This document shows positions 8,901-15,442 of a stretch of 64,000 nt of DNA, piece by piece. The position numbers and the translations under genes were made by a program. The stretch is from Streptomyces sp. CB02058. Its GTDB lineage: Bacteria; Actinomycetota; Actinomycetes; Streptomycetales; Streptomycetaceae. The stretch spans positions 1,302,001 through 1,366,000 of the forward strand of contig NZ_LIPG01000002.1 of NCBI RefSeq assembly GCF_001905505.1, written 5' to 3'. The notes beneath the pieces are model-generated. The model saw nothing but the letters and a program-made list of their open reading frames with translations. It made no database searches and was not told where the DNA came from. Positions within the stretch are counted from its first letter, which is position 1. Each line of letters begins with the position of its first letter.

Positions 8901-10364
8901 ATGTCAGTCACGCGCAGGGAATTCACCAGACAGTCCGCCCTCACCGGGGCCGGCATCGCCCTCACCGGTGCCGTCGGCGCTCTGGCCACCGCCCCCGGTG
9001 CCCTCGCCGCCGAGGACGCCCGGCACGGGCACGACGGCCACGATGGTCATGACGGCAAGGGGCACGGCAAGGAGCTGGGCTACGGCCCGCTGATCCCCGA
9101 CCCCGACGGCATCCTCGCGCTGCCCGCCGGCTTCTCGTACCGCGTCCTCACCCACAGCGGTGTCACCAAGCTGGAGACCGGCGAGCCGACCCCCTCCAAC
9201 CACGACGGCACCGCCGCCTTCGAGGGCCCCCGCGGTGTCACCCTGCTCGTCAACAACCACGAGCTGAGCGGCACCCGGGCCGGCTGGGCGTACCCCGTCC
9301 CGCTCACCGACGGCCTCGTCTACGACCCGGTCGCGGCCGGCGGCTGCACCGTCGTGGAGACCCGTCGCGACGGCCGCACCGCCGAATGGGTCGGCATCGC
9401 GGGCACCTCCACCAACTGCGCGGGCGGCAGCACCCCTTGGGGCACCTGGCTCACCTGCGAGGAGACCGAGGACAAGGCCGGCAAGAACGGCCTCCTCAAG
9501 GACCACGGCTACGTCTTCGAGGTCGACCCCTACGACAAGCGGGCCAACCGCGACCCCCGGCCCATCAAGGCCTTCGGCCGCTACGCCCACGAGGCCGTCG
9601 TCATCGACCCCAAGCAGGGTCACGCCTATCTGACCGAGGACGCGTCCGGCCCCAACGGCCTGCTCTACCGCTGGGTCCCGCCGAAGGGCTTCAGGCACGG
9701 CCGCGGCAAGCTGCGCACCCTCGCCGACGACGCCGGTGTCCTCCAGGCCACCAAGTGCTTCGACAAGAAGGGCGCGTTCGTCGACGACCTGTCCCGCGCC
9801 ACCGAGATCGGCACCGTCTACGGCGTGGACTGGGTGGACGTGCCCGACCGTGACGCGAAGACCGTCTCCGTGCGCAAGCAGTTCACGGACGGCCAGATCA
9901 CCCGCGCCCGCAAGCTCGAAGGCATGTGGTGGGGCGACGGCGGCGCCTACTTCGTCTCCTCCTTCGCTCGCTCCGAGAGCCCCGTGGCGCACGACGGCCA
10001 GGTCTGGTTCTACGACCCCAAGCGCCGCACGATCACCCTGAAGGTCCTCCTCGGCGTCAACCCCGACCCGTCCGTCGACGGCGCCCTCGACGGCCCGGAC
10101 AACATCACCGTCTCGCCCTACGGCGGCATCGTCATCTCCGAGGACGGCAACGGACTCCAGCACCTCTTCGGGGCGACCGACAGCGGCCGTACGTACCCGA
10201 TCGCGCGCAACGAGCTGAACGACGGAACGGCGGAGGACCCCTCCTACAGCGAAATGACCGGGGTCACCTTCTCGCCGGACGGAAAGACGCTGTTCGCCAA
10301 CATCCAGACGCCGGGCATCATGCTCGCCATCACGGGCCCGTGGAAGCGCCAGCCCGCCAAGTAG
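8901..10364 (+). CDS. TAT-exported PhoX/DUF839-family protein
   Basis: This 487-residue protein has a twin-arginine signal: TRREFTRQSALTG, then a hydrophobic stretch and ALAAED near residue 38. It is therefore exported folded. A His/Asp/Gly-rich segment (about residues 42-62, HGHDGHDGHDGKGHGK) follows and looks metal-binding. The rest is a DUF839/PhoX beta-propeller-like domain with motifs NNHELSGTRAGW, STNCAGGSTPWGTWLTCEE, YGRYAHEAVV-like FGRYAHEAVVID, and DGPDNITVSPYGGIVISEDG. PhoX enzymes are calcium/iron-dependent phosphatases, but many DUF839 proteins are uncharacterised, so phosphatase activity is probable and not certain. It is a single-gene unit; a hairpin at 10379-10415 follows it. 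Confidence 0.82.
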   Translation: MSVTRREFTRQSALTGAGIALTGAVGALATAPGALAAEDARHGHDGHDGHDGKGHGKELGYGPLIPDPDGILALPAGFSYRVLTHSGVTKLETGEPTPSNHDGTAAFEGPRGVTLLVNNHELSGTRAGWAYPVPLTDGLVYDPVAAGGCTVVETRRDGRTAEWVGIAGTSTNCAGGSTPWGTWLTCEETEDKAGKNGLLKDHGYVFEVDPYDKRANRDPRPIKAFGRYAHEAVVIDPKQGHAYLTEDASGPNGLLYRWVPPKGFRHGRGKLRTLADDAGVLQATKCFDKKGAFVDDLSRATEIGTVYGVDWVDVPDRDAKTVSVRKQFTDGQITRARKLEGMWWGDGGAYFVSSFARSESPVAHDGQVWFYDPKRRTITLKVLLGVNPDPSVDGALDGPDNITVSPYGGIVISEDGNGLQHLFGATDSGRTYPIARNELNDGTAEDPSYSEMTGVTFSPDGKTLFANIQTPGIMLAITGPWKRQPAK

Positions 10365-10378
10365 CGAGCGGGGTGGCC

Positions 10379-10415
10379 GCGCGGCTCGGGAGGGAAATTC
10401 CCTCGCACGCCGCGC
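10379..10415 (+). terminator. Stem-loop terminator after the PhoX-type gene
   Basis: GCGCGGC (10379-10385) pairs with GCCGCGC (10409-10415), and an inner stem GAGGG/CCCTC is nested inside. It lies 15 bp after the PhoX stop and just before the Y RNA region, and separates the two transcription units. Confidence 0.6.
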
Positions 10416-10426
10416 AGTTGTCCTCG

Positions 10427-10432
10427 TAGAGT
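10427..10432 (+). promoter_or_regulatory. -10 element of the Y RNA promoter
   Basis: TAGAGT matches the vegetative TANNNT hexamer. It would place the transcription start near 10439-10441, directly at the 5' strand of the first Y RNA stem. No convincing -35 was found at the matching distance. Confidence 0.45.
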
Positions 10433-10440
10433 CAGGCCAT

Positions 10441-10513
10441 GCACCTCCCGGTGCGAAGGCAGCGGCTACTTCCTTTCCCGAAATCACGCCGCAGCCGTCC
10501 TGACCTCGGGAGG
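10441..10513 (+). ncRNA. Y-RNA-like RNA 1 (short, no tRNA-like module)
   Basis: The ends pair as a 7-bp terminal stem, CCTCCCG (10444-10450) with CGGGAGG (10507-10513). An internal helix CGGCT (10463-10467) / AGCCG (10493-10497) closes a loop. The 5' strand carries GGTGCGAAGGCAGCGG, then CTACTTC. It is repeated with few changes in the second RNA downstream (GGTGCGCAGGCGACGG, then ATACTTC), so this is a tandem duplication of the Ro60-binding half without the tRNA-like insert. Its position directly upstream of the Ro60 gene is where bacterial Y RNAs are found. The exact 5' and 3' ends are unknown. Confidence 0.65.
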
Positions 10514-10523
10514 CACGAGCGCC

Positions 10524-10658
10524 GGGGTGCCCGGTGCGCAGGCGACGGATACTTCGTAATTCGACGGTCGCGGGTTCGAGTCCCGCCCGGCCCAGGCCGG
10601 TAGCTCAGTCAGGTAGAGCATCGACAATTCCGTCTCCGATTCCGATCTCGGGCACCCC
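10524..10658 (+). ncRNA. Y-RNA-like RNA 2 with circularly permuted tRNA-like module (YrlA type)
   Basis: A perfect 10-bp terminal stem, GGGGTGCCCG (10524-10533) with CGGGCACCCC (10649-10658), encloses a second helix GACGGA (10544-10549) / TCCGTC (10629-10634). This helix continues past one mismatch into GG/CC (10541-10542 with 10636-10637). Inside is a tRNA-like core in permuted order. First comes a T arm: stem GCGGG 10570-10574, loop TTCGAGT, stem CCCGC 10582-10586. Next is an acceptor-like helix closed on itself (CCGGCC 10587-10592 / GGCCGG 10595-10600). Then come TA and a canonical D arm (stem GCTC 10603-10606, loop AGTCAGGTA, stem GAGC 10616-10619). TCGA 10561-10564 / 10621-10624 takes the place of the anticodon stem and joins the core to the Ro60-binding stem. 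Bacterial Y RNAs with tRNA mimicry that bind Ro60 are an established class; this assignment rests on structure and on the adjacent Ro60 gene. Confidence 0.8.
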
Positions 10659-10670
10659 TCTGCCGTGCTC

Positions 10671-10690
10671 TCCCCCATGAATTCGGGGGA
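10671..10690 (+). promoter_or_regulatory. Hairpin that hides the Ro60 ribosome-binding site
   Basis: TCCCCC (10671-10676) pairs with GGGGGA (10685-10690), and the latter is the only Shine-Dalgarno-like sequence for the Ro60 ATG at 10697 (6-base spacing). The fold would block ribosome access, so Ro60 translation may be structurally controlled. Confidence 0.5.
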
Positions 10691-10696
10691 ATTCAC

Positions 10697-12277
10697 ATGG
10701 CACGCTTCAACACCCGTTCCACGCGTCCCCGCGTGACCTCGCCCGTGAAGTCGACCGGGCACACCGCGCGTAATCACCAGGGCGCCGCCGGGCATCTCCG
10801 GGACGCCCGCTCCGAACTTTTTCTGCTCGCGGTCGCGAACTTCGTGTCGCAGGAGACCTTTTACGAGGGCGGCGAGGAGCGCGACACCCGGTTCGCCGTA
10901 CTCGTGCGGACCCTCGCCGTCCAGGACCCGGAGTGGACGGCGGGACTGCTGGGCTGGCTGCGCCGCGAGGCGGGGATGCGCACGGCGTCGGTCGTCGGCG
11001 CCGCCGAGTACGTGAAGGCACGGCTCGACGCCGGCGTGGTGGACGGCCCGTCCAACCGCCAGGTCGTGGACTCGGTGCTGCTGCGCCCCGACGAGCCCGG
11101 TGAGATGCTCGGCTACTGGACCTCGCGCTACGGCCGGGCCGTGCCCAAGCCGGTCAAGCGGGGCATCGCCGACGCGGTGCGCAGGCTCTACAGCGGCAAG
11201 GCGCTGCTGAAGTACGACACCGCGTCCAAGGGCTACCGCTTCGGCGACGTCCTCAACCTGGTGCACGCCGCGCCGGACCCCGCCAAGCCCTGGCAGGGAG
11301 ATCTCTTCCGCTACGCCCTGGACCGCGGGCACCACCCCGAGAACGCGGTGGTGCCCGAGTCGAACCCCGTCCTGACCGCCCACCGCGAGCTCATGGCGGT
11401 GCCGGTCGCCGAGCGGCGCGCCGTGGTCACCGGGCCCGGCGGCGCGGACCGGCTGGCCGCCGCGGGCATGACCTGGGAGGCGCTGGCGGGCTGGCTCCAG
11501 GGGCCGATGGACGCCGCGGCCTGGGAGGCCGTGATCCCGTCCATGGGCGCGATGGCGCTCGTCCGCAACCTGCGGAACTTCGACGAGGCGGGGGTCTCGG
11601 ACGAGGTCGCGGCGCAGGTGGCTGCGCGGATCAGCGACCCGGCGGCGGTGGCGGCCTCGCGGCAGTTCCCCTTCCGCTATCTCGCGGCGTACCGGCACGC
11701 GCCGTCGCTGCGGTGGGCCTACCCGCTGGAGCAGGCGCTCGGCCACTCGCTGGGGAACGTTCCGGCGCTGCCGGGGCGCACCCTGATCCTCGTCGACCGC
11801 TCCGGCTCCATGTGGTCGCCGCTCTCCGACCGCTCCCTGCTGAACCGGGCCGACGCGGCGGCCGTCTTCGGTACGGCCCTGGCGTTGCGGGCGGCCGACG
11901 CCGACCTGGTGGAGTTCGGCACGACCAGCGCGGCCGTGGCGTTCCGCAGGGGCGAGTCCGTGCTGAAGATCCTGGAGCGCTTCGGCGACCTGGGCGGCAC
12001 CGACACGGTGCGGGCCGTACGCAAGCACTACCGCACGCATGACCGGGTGCTCATCGTCACCGACGAGCAGGCGTCGTTCACCCACTACGGGGACGCCACC
12101 GAGGGCATCCCGCTCACCGTGCCCGTCTACACCTGGAACCTCGCCGGATACCGGGTCGGGCACGCCCCGTCGGGAAGCGAGAACCGCCACACCTTCGGGG
12201 GTCTTTCCGACGCGGCGTTCCGCATGGTGCCCTTGCTGGAAGCGGGCAGGAGCGCGGACTGGCCCTGGAACCGCTGA
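10697..12277 (+). CDS. rsr: Ro60 ortholog, TROVE and vWA domain protein
   Basis: This 526-residue protein is close to the length of Deinococcus Rsr. The N-terminal two thirds (about 15-355) is the helical-repeat TROVE ring, with typical segments such as LLAVANFVSQETFYEGG, RYGRAVPKPVKRGIADAV and MGAMALVRNLRNFDEAGV. The C-terminal third is a von Willebrand A domain with the MIDAS metal site DRSGSM (Asp367, Ser369, Ser371). Ro60 rings bind single-stranded ends of misfolded RNA, bind Y RNA on the outer surface and, in bacteria, can be tethered to PNPase or other partners. The two Y-RNA-like genes immediately upstream fit this role. Start: ATG with GGGGGA 6 bases upstream. The protein is cytosolic; there is no signal peptide. 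Confidence 0.93.
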   Translation: MARFNTRSTRPRVTSPVKSTGHTARNHQGAAGHLRDARSELFLLAVANFVSQETFYEGGEERDTRFAVLVRTLAVQDPEWTAGLLGWLRREAGMRTASVVGAAEYVKARLDAGVVDGPSNRQVVDSVLLRPDEPGEMLGYWTSRYGRAVPKPVKRGIADAVRRLYSGKALLKYDTASKGYRFGDVLNLVHAAPDPAKPWQGDLFRYALDRGHHPENAVVPESNPVLTAHRELMAVPVAERRAVVTGPGGADRLAAAGMTWEALAGWLQGPMDAAAWEAVIPSMGAMALVRNLRNFDEAGVSDEVAAQVAARISDPAAVAASRQFPFRYLAAYRHAPSLRWAYPLEQALGHSLGNVPALPGRTLILVDRSGSMWSPLSDRSLLNRADAAAVFGTALALRAADADLVEFGTTSAAVAFRRGESVLKILERFGDLGGTDTVRAVRKHYRTHDRVLIVTDEQASFTHYGDATEGIPLTVPVYTWNLAGYRVGHAPSGSENRHTFGGLSDAAFRMVPLLEAGRSADWPWNR

Positions 12278-12298
12278 TTACGAATGCGGCACTACTGC

Positions 12299-12312
12299 CC
12301 GCTCCGGAGCGG
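12299..12312 (+). terminator. Palindromic stem-loop after the Ro60 gene
   Basis: CCGCTCCGGAGCGG is a perfect 14-bp palindrome 21 bp after the Ro60 stop, flanked by GCC/GGC that could extend the stem. It is a probable transcript end. Confidence 0.45.
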
Positions 12313-12342
12313 TCGGGCATGGCGTCGGGGGCTTACAGGGCG

Positions 12343-12348
12343 CATACT
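12343..12348 (+). promoter_or_regulatory. -10 element of the Tudor-like gene
   Basis: CATACT lies 8 bases before the ATG at 12357, and no Shine-Dalgarno sequence is present. This geometry is compatible with a leaderless transcript for the small gene. Confidence 0.4.
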
Positions 12349-12356
12349 CGACCGTA

Positions 12357-12587
12357 ATGAAACAGTCAGCCGGATCCCGGCGTCACCTGCCTTCCAGTCC
12401 CTTCAACCGCCCGGCCCAGGCGGCCCCACCGGTCGAATGCTTCGATGTGGGCGACAGGGTGTCGCACGACCAGTTCGGACTCGGACGAGTCCTCGCTGTC
12501 GAGGGCGACAACGACGCAGTGCTCATCGACTTCTCTGGGCGACAGGGGAGGATCCTGAGCCCGTACTCCAAGCTGACCAAGCTCTGA
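12357..12587 (+). CDS. Small Tudor/SH3-like protein next to Ro60
   Basis: This 76-residue protein has about 25 flexible N-terminal residues. A compact domain follows, starting VECFDVGDRVSHDQFGLGRV (about residues 26-45) and ending with LIDFSGRQGRILSPYSKL. The GDRVxHxxFGxGxV ... VDF...L pattern resembles the Tudor-like C-terminal domain of UvrD/PcrA helicases and CarD/RapA-type modules that touch RNA polymerase or nucleic acid. No enzyme motif is present. It appears to have its own promoter and is separated from the Ro60 gene by a hairpin, so a functional link with Ro60 is only suggested by adjacency. Confidence 0.7.
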   Translation: MKQSAGSRRHLPSSPFNRPAQAAPPVECFDVGDRVSHDQFGLGRVLAVEGDNDAVLIDFSGRQGRILSPYSKLTKL

Positions 12588-12633
12588 GAGAGCGGACGAG
12601 CACGCACCGCGTCCCACCGGAGACTCTCCGGAT

Positions 12634-12686
12634 CCGGGGCACCTGAGGGGTACGAACCCCATCGGGTGCCCCGGAAGCCGTTCCGG
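12634..12686. terminator. Two overlapping terminator hairpins between convergent genes
   Basis: A 10-bp stem (CCGGGGCACC 12634-12643 with GGTGCCCCGG 12665-12674) holds an inner GGGG/CCCC stem. A second hairpin CCGGAA-GCCG-TTCCGG (12671-12686) shares bases with it, so the two exclude each other. They lie between the small Tudor-like gene (+) and the TerD gene (-) and can terminate both directions. Confidence 0.7.
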
Positions 12687-12700
12687 GGCCCGTGGTGGCG

Positions 12701-13912
12701 TCAGAGGGCCTTCGCGGCGGGTTTCACCATGCCCCGGACGGTCCGTGACTTCACGAACTCGCCCATACCGGTCATCTCCCATTCGCCGGAGAACTGCTTG
12801 ATCAGCTTGGCCATCATCACGCCGGTCTGCGGCTCCGCGCCGGTCAGGTCGAAGCGGACGAGCTCCTCGCCGGTGGTCGCGTCGATCAGCCGGCAGTAGG
12901 CCTTGGCGACCTCGGTGAACTTCTGGCCGGTGAAGGAGTTGACCGTGAAGACGAGGCCGGTGGCGTCCGCCGGGATGCGGCCGAGGTCCACGACGATCAC
13001 CTCGTCGTCACCCGCGCCCTCGCCCGTGAGGTTGTCGCCGGAGTGCTTGATCGCGCCGTTCAGGATGGAGAGCTTGCCGAAGTAGCAGCTGTCCAGGTGG
13101 TTGCGGTTGGGACCGAAGGCGATCACCGAGGCGTCGAGGTCGATGTCCTTGCCGCGGAAGGCGGGCTCCCAGCCGAGACCCATCTTGACCTGCGAGAGCA
13201 GCGGCCTGCCGCCCTTGACCAGCGACACCGTCTGGTTCTTCTGGAGGCTGACCCGGCCCTTGTCGAGGTTGATCTTGCCGGAGCCGGCGGGGGCGGGCGG
13301 AGCCGGCGGCGCGGGGGGAGCGATCCGGGGGTCCACCGGCGCGGTGGCCGGGGGTGCCACGGGCGGTGCGAGGGGTGCCGCCGCCGGGGCGGGCGGGGCG
13401 GCGGCGGCCGGCTCCTCCACGGAGACCCCGAAGTCGGTGGCGATGCCCGCCAGGCCGTTCGCATAGCCCTGGCCGACCGCGCGGGCCTTCCAGGCGCCGT
13501 TGCGCAGGTAGATCTCGATGACCACCAGCGCCGTCTCGCTGCCCAGCTGCGGCGGGGTGAAGGTGGCGAGCGCGCTGCCGTCGTCCGCGTTGCGCACGGT
13601 GGCGGTGGGCTCCACACCCTGGAAGGTCTGGCCCGCGGCGTCGGGGCTCGCCGTGACGACGATCTTCTCGATGCCCGGGGGGACCGCCGTGGTGTCCACC
13701 ACGATCGCGTCGGGCGCGGACCCGCCACCCGAGCGGTAGGTCACGCCGGGGCCCGAGGGCTGGTTGTAGAAGATGAAGTCGTCGTCGGAGCGCACCTTGC
13801 CGTCGGCGGTGAGCAGCAGGCCCGAGACGTCGAGCCGCACGGGGGCGGCGACGTCCACCGCCACGCGGGCGGCGGAGAGAGGGATGTTCGAGCCGGGTGT
13901 CATTGCGGTCAT
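12701..13912 (-). CDS. TerD-family protein with two TerD domains
   Basis: This 403-residue protein has TerD domain 1 at about residues 5-165 (LDVSGLLLTADGKVRSDDDFIFYNQP, VVIEIYLRNGAWKARAVGQGY). A Pro/Ala-rich linker spans about 166-220, and TerD domain 2 spans about 222-400 (KGRVSLQKNQTVSLVKG, GKDIDLDASVIAFG, DNLTGEGAGDDEVIVVDL). The acidic DxDASV and GDDE segments are the usual calcium-binding sites of this family. TerD proteins are tied to tellurite and stress resistance and, in Streptomyces, to development; the biochemical role is unclear. It is cytosolic, a single gene. An ATG three codons downstream (MTPGSN) is an equally plausible start. Confidence 0.88.
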   Translation of the reverse strand: MTAMTPGSNIPLSAARVAVDVAAPVRLDVSGLLLTADGKVRSDDDFIFYNQPSGPGVTYRSGGGSAPDAIVVDTTAVPPGIEKIVVTASPDAAGQTFQGVEPTATVRNADDGSALATFTPPQLGSETALVVIEIYLRNGAWKARAVGQGYANGLAGIATDFGVSVEEPAAAAPPAPAAAPLAPPVAPPATAPVDPRIAPPAPPAPPAPAGSGKINLDKGRVSLQKNQTVSLVKGGRPLLSQVKMGLGWEPAFRGKDIDLDASVIAFGPNRNHLDSCYFGKLSILNGAIKHSGDNLTGEGAGDDEVIVVDLGRIPADATGLVFTVNSFTGQKFTEVAKAYCRLIDATTGEELVRFDLTGAEPQTGVMMAKLIKQFSGEWEMTGMGEFVKSRTVRGMVKPAAKAL

Positions 13913-13976
13913 GCACGGGGTAACGAACGACCCGGCTTTGCCGTTCCCTTACCTTTCGTGCCGTGCTCCGTACGGC

Positions 13977-14210
13977 TCAGCGCCCGCCGCGGGCCCGGTT
14001 GCGCGGGTGGTCGCGGGCCGCCCGCTCGTTGCCGTGCTTGTACGCGCCGGTCCACCGCGCCATGACGAGCTGGGCGTCGCCCGACACCACCTCGGCCAGG
14101 AACTTCTCCGCCCGGCCGCCGCGCAGGGTGCCCGCGGGGCGGCCGTGGTGGGTGATGGTGACGCCCGCGTCGCCGTGCTGCTCGTACTGGAATCCGGAAG
14201 GTTTCGGCAT
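13977..14210 (-). CDS. Small conserved protein of unknown function
   Basis: This 77-residue protein starts MPKPSGFQYEQHGDAGVTIT and continues HHGRPAGTLRGGRAEKFLAEV. It ends with an Arg-rich tail (ARDHPRNRARGGR). The first 60 residues look like a small alpha/beta fold and the tail may bind nucleic acid. It sits between the TerD and uronate dehydrogenase genes, all on the minus strand, with no clear operon link. No function is recognised. Confidence 0.6.
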   Translation of the reverse strand: MPKPSGFQYEQHGDAGVTITHHGRPAGTLRGGRAEKFLAEVVSGDAQLVMARWTGAYKHGNERAARDHPRNRARGGR

Positions 14211-14290
14211 GGCCGTATGGTGCCCGCCCCGCGCCGTCGCGTCGCGGTATTTTCCGGACCGGGCCCGGTCGGCGGCCCTGCGGACAGCCG

Positions 14291-15100
14291 TCAGTACGGC
14301 CAGATCGGCGGGTCCGTGACGAAGTGGCCGCCGATGTGGGCGTGCTCGGGATTCTCCGGGTCCAGCTCGCCGTGCTCGGCGATCAGCTTCTCCGCGTACT
14401 GCTCGGAGTCGTCCTGCGGTTCGTAGCCGAGGGAGCGGGCCGTCGTCAGGTCCCACCACAGGCGCGTGTTGTCGGAGGAGCCGTAGACCACGGTGTGCCG
14501 CACGTCCTCGGCCGTGAGCGCCGCGTGGAAGAGGCGCGCGCCGTCGCCCGGGCTCATCCAGACGGACAGCATCCGCACCGACGTCGGCTCCATGAAGCAG
14601 GACCCGATGCGCACGGAGACGGTCTCCACGCCGTGCTTGTCCCAGTAGAACTGGGCGAGGTCCTCGCCGAAGGACTTCGACAGGCCGTAGAGGGTGTCGG
14701 GCCGGCGGGGCGTCTCGACCGGGATCAGCGGGTCACCGGCGTGCGGGCGCGGGGTGTAGCCGATCGCGTGGTTGGACGAGGCGAAGACGATGCGGCCGAC
14801 ACCCTCCTCGCGCGCCGCCTCGTAGAGGTTGTAGGTGCCCTCGATGTTGGAGTGCAGAATCTTGTCGAAGGAGGCTTCCAGGGAGATGCCCGCGAGGTGG
14901 ATGATCGCGTCGACACCCCGCACGGCCTCCCGCAGCGCGTCCTTGTCACCGAGGCCGGCGGTGATCGCGTCCGGCTCGCCCTCGATGGGGGTGAGGTCGA
15001 GGAGCCGGAGGTCGTAGCCGTACGCGGGCAGCAGTCCCCGCATGAGGGTGCCGAGGCCGCCGGCGGCGCCGGTGAGCAGGACGGTGCGGGGAGCGGGCAT
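14291..15100 (-). CDS. udh: Uronate dehydrogenase
   Basis: This 269-residue short-chain (NAD-epimerase-like) enzyme is the size of characterised uronate dehydrogenases. The Rossmann motif TGAAGGLG spans residues 10-17 and the catalytic YxxxK is Tyr138/Lys142 (LYGLSKSFGE). RIVFASSNHAIGY and VRIGSCFMEPTSVRMLSVW are close matches to the substrate-binding segments of Agrobacterium Udh. It oxidises galacturonate or glucuronate to the aldaro-lactone with NAD+, the first step of the oxidative uronate pathway. It is divergent from kdgD, two steps further in the same pathway. A dehydratase that converts galactarate or glucarate to 5-dehydro-4-deoxyglucarate is not evident in this window. Confidence 0.87.
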   Translation of the reverse strand: MPAPRTVLLTGAAGGLGTLMRGLLPAYGYDLRLLDLTPIEGEPDAITAGLGDKDALREAVRGVDAIIHLAGISLEASFDKILHSNIEGTYNLYEAAREEGVGRIVFASSNHAIGYTPRPHAGDPLIPVETPRRPDTLYGLSKSFGEDLAQFYWDKHGVETVSVRIGSCFMEPTSVRMLSVWMSPGDGARLFHAALTAEDVRHTVVYGSSDNTRLWWDLTTARSLGYEPQDDSEQYAEKLIAEHGELDPENPEHAHIGGHFVTDPPIWPY

Positions 15101-15442
15101 ACGGGGATCTCCTCGGTGCGGGCGCAGGACGCGTGCGCGGCGTGCGCGGACAGGGGCGGCAAGGTGCTGCGCGGAGCTGGACGTACGGACAGCAAGGTAC
15201 GCGCGGCACGCAGACATGGCGCAACCCGCCCGGAGCGTCAAATGCATGGATGACATTCACATGCGTGGACACGCTAAGAAACTCCCGCCGCCCGCGTCAA
15301 GGGGGGCGCCGGTTCGCGCGATCCGCCACACGTCGGCCGCTCCCGTCTTGACCTTCGCCGCGCGACTGCCTTAGCGTGGCAGCGTTCATGAATATGGACG
15401 CCGATCATAATTGTGCACGCCTGAATCGCTCAGGGAGCGCCC
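15101..15442. promoter_or_regulatory. Divergent control region between udh and kdgD
   Basis: For kdgD, TTGACC (15348-15353) and TAGCGT (15372-15377), 18 bp apart, form a strong vegetative promoter. Between it and the GTG start lie AT-rich candidate operator sequences, including palindrome TTCATGAA and CATGAATATG (15385-15396) and GATCATAATTGTG. For udh, TTGACG on the minus strand (15241-15236) is a good -35, with a weak CATGTC-like -10 17 bp on. AATGCATGGATGACATTCACATG near 15240-15262 may bind the same regulator. No gene is seen in this 342-bp stretch. Confidence 0.5.

Noticed and set aside
10566..10620. Ordinary tRNA gene
   Set aside because: The T arm precedes the D arm, there is no anticodon arm between D and T arms and no 3' CCA-side end, so it is a permuted tRNA-like module inside a larger folded RNA.
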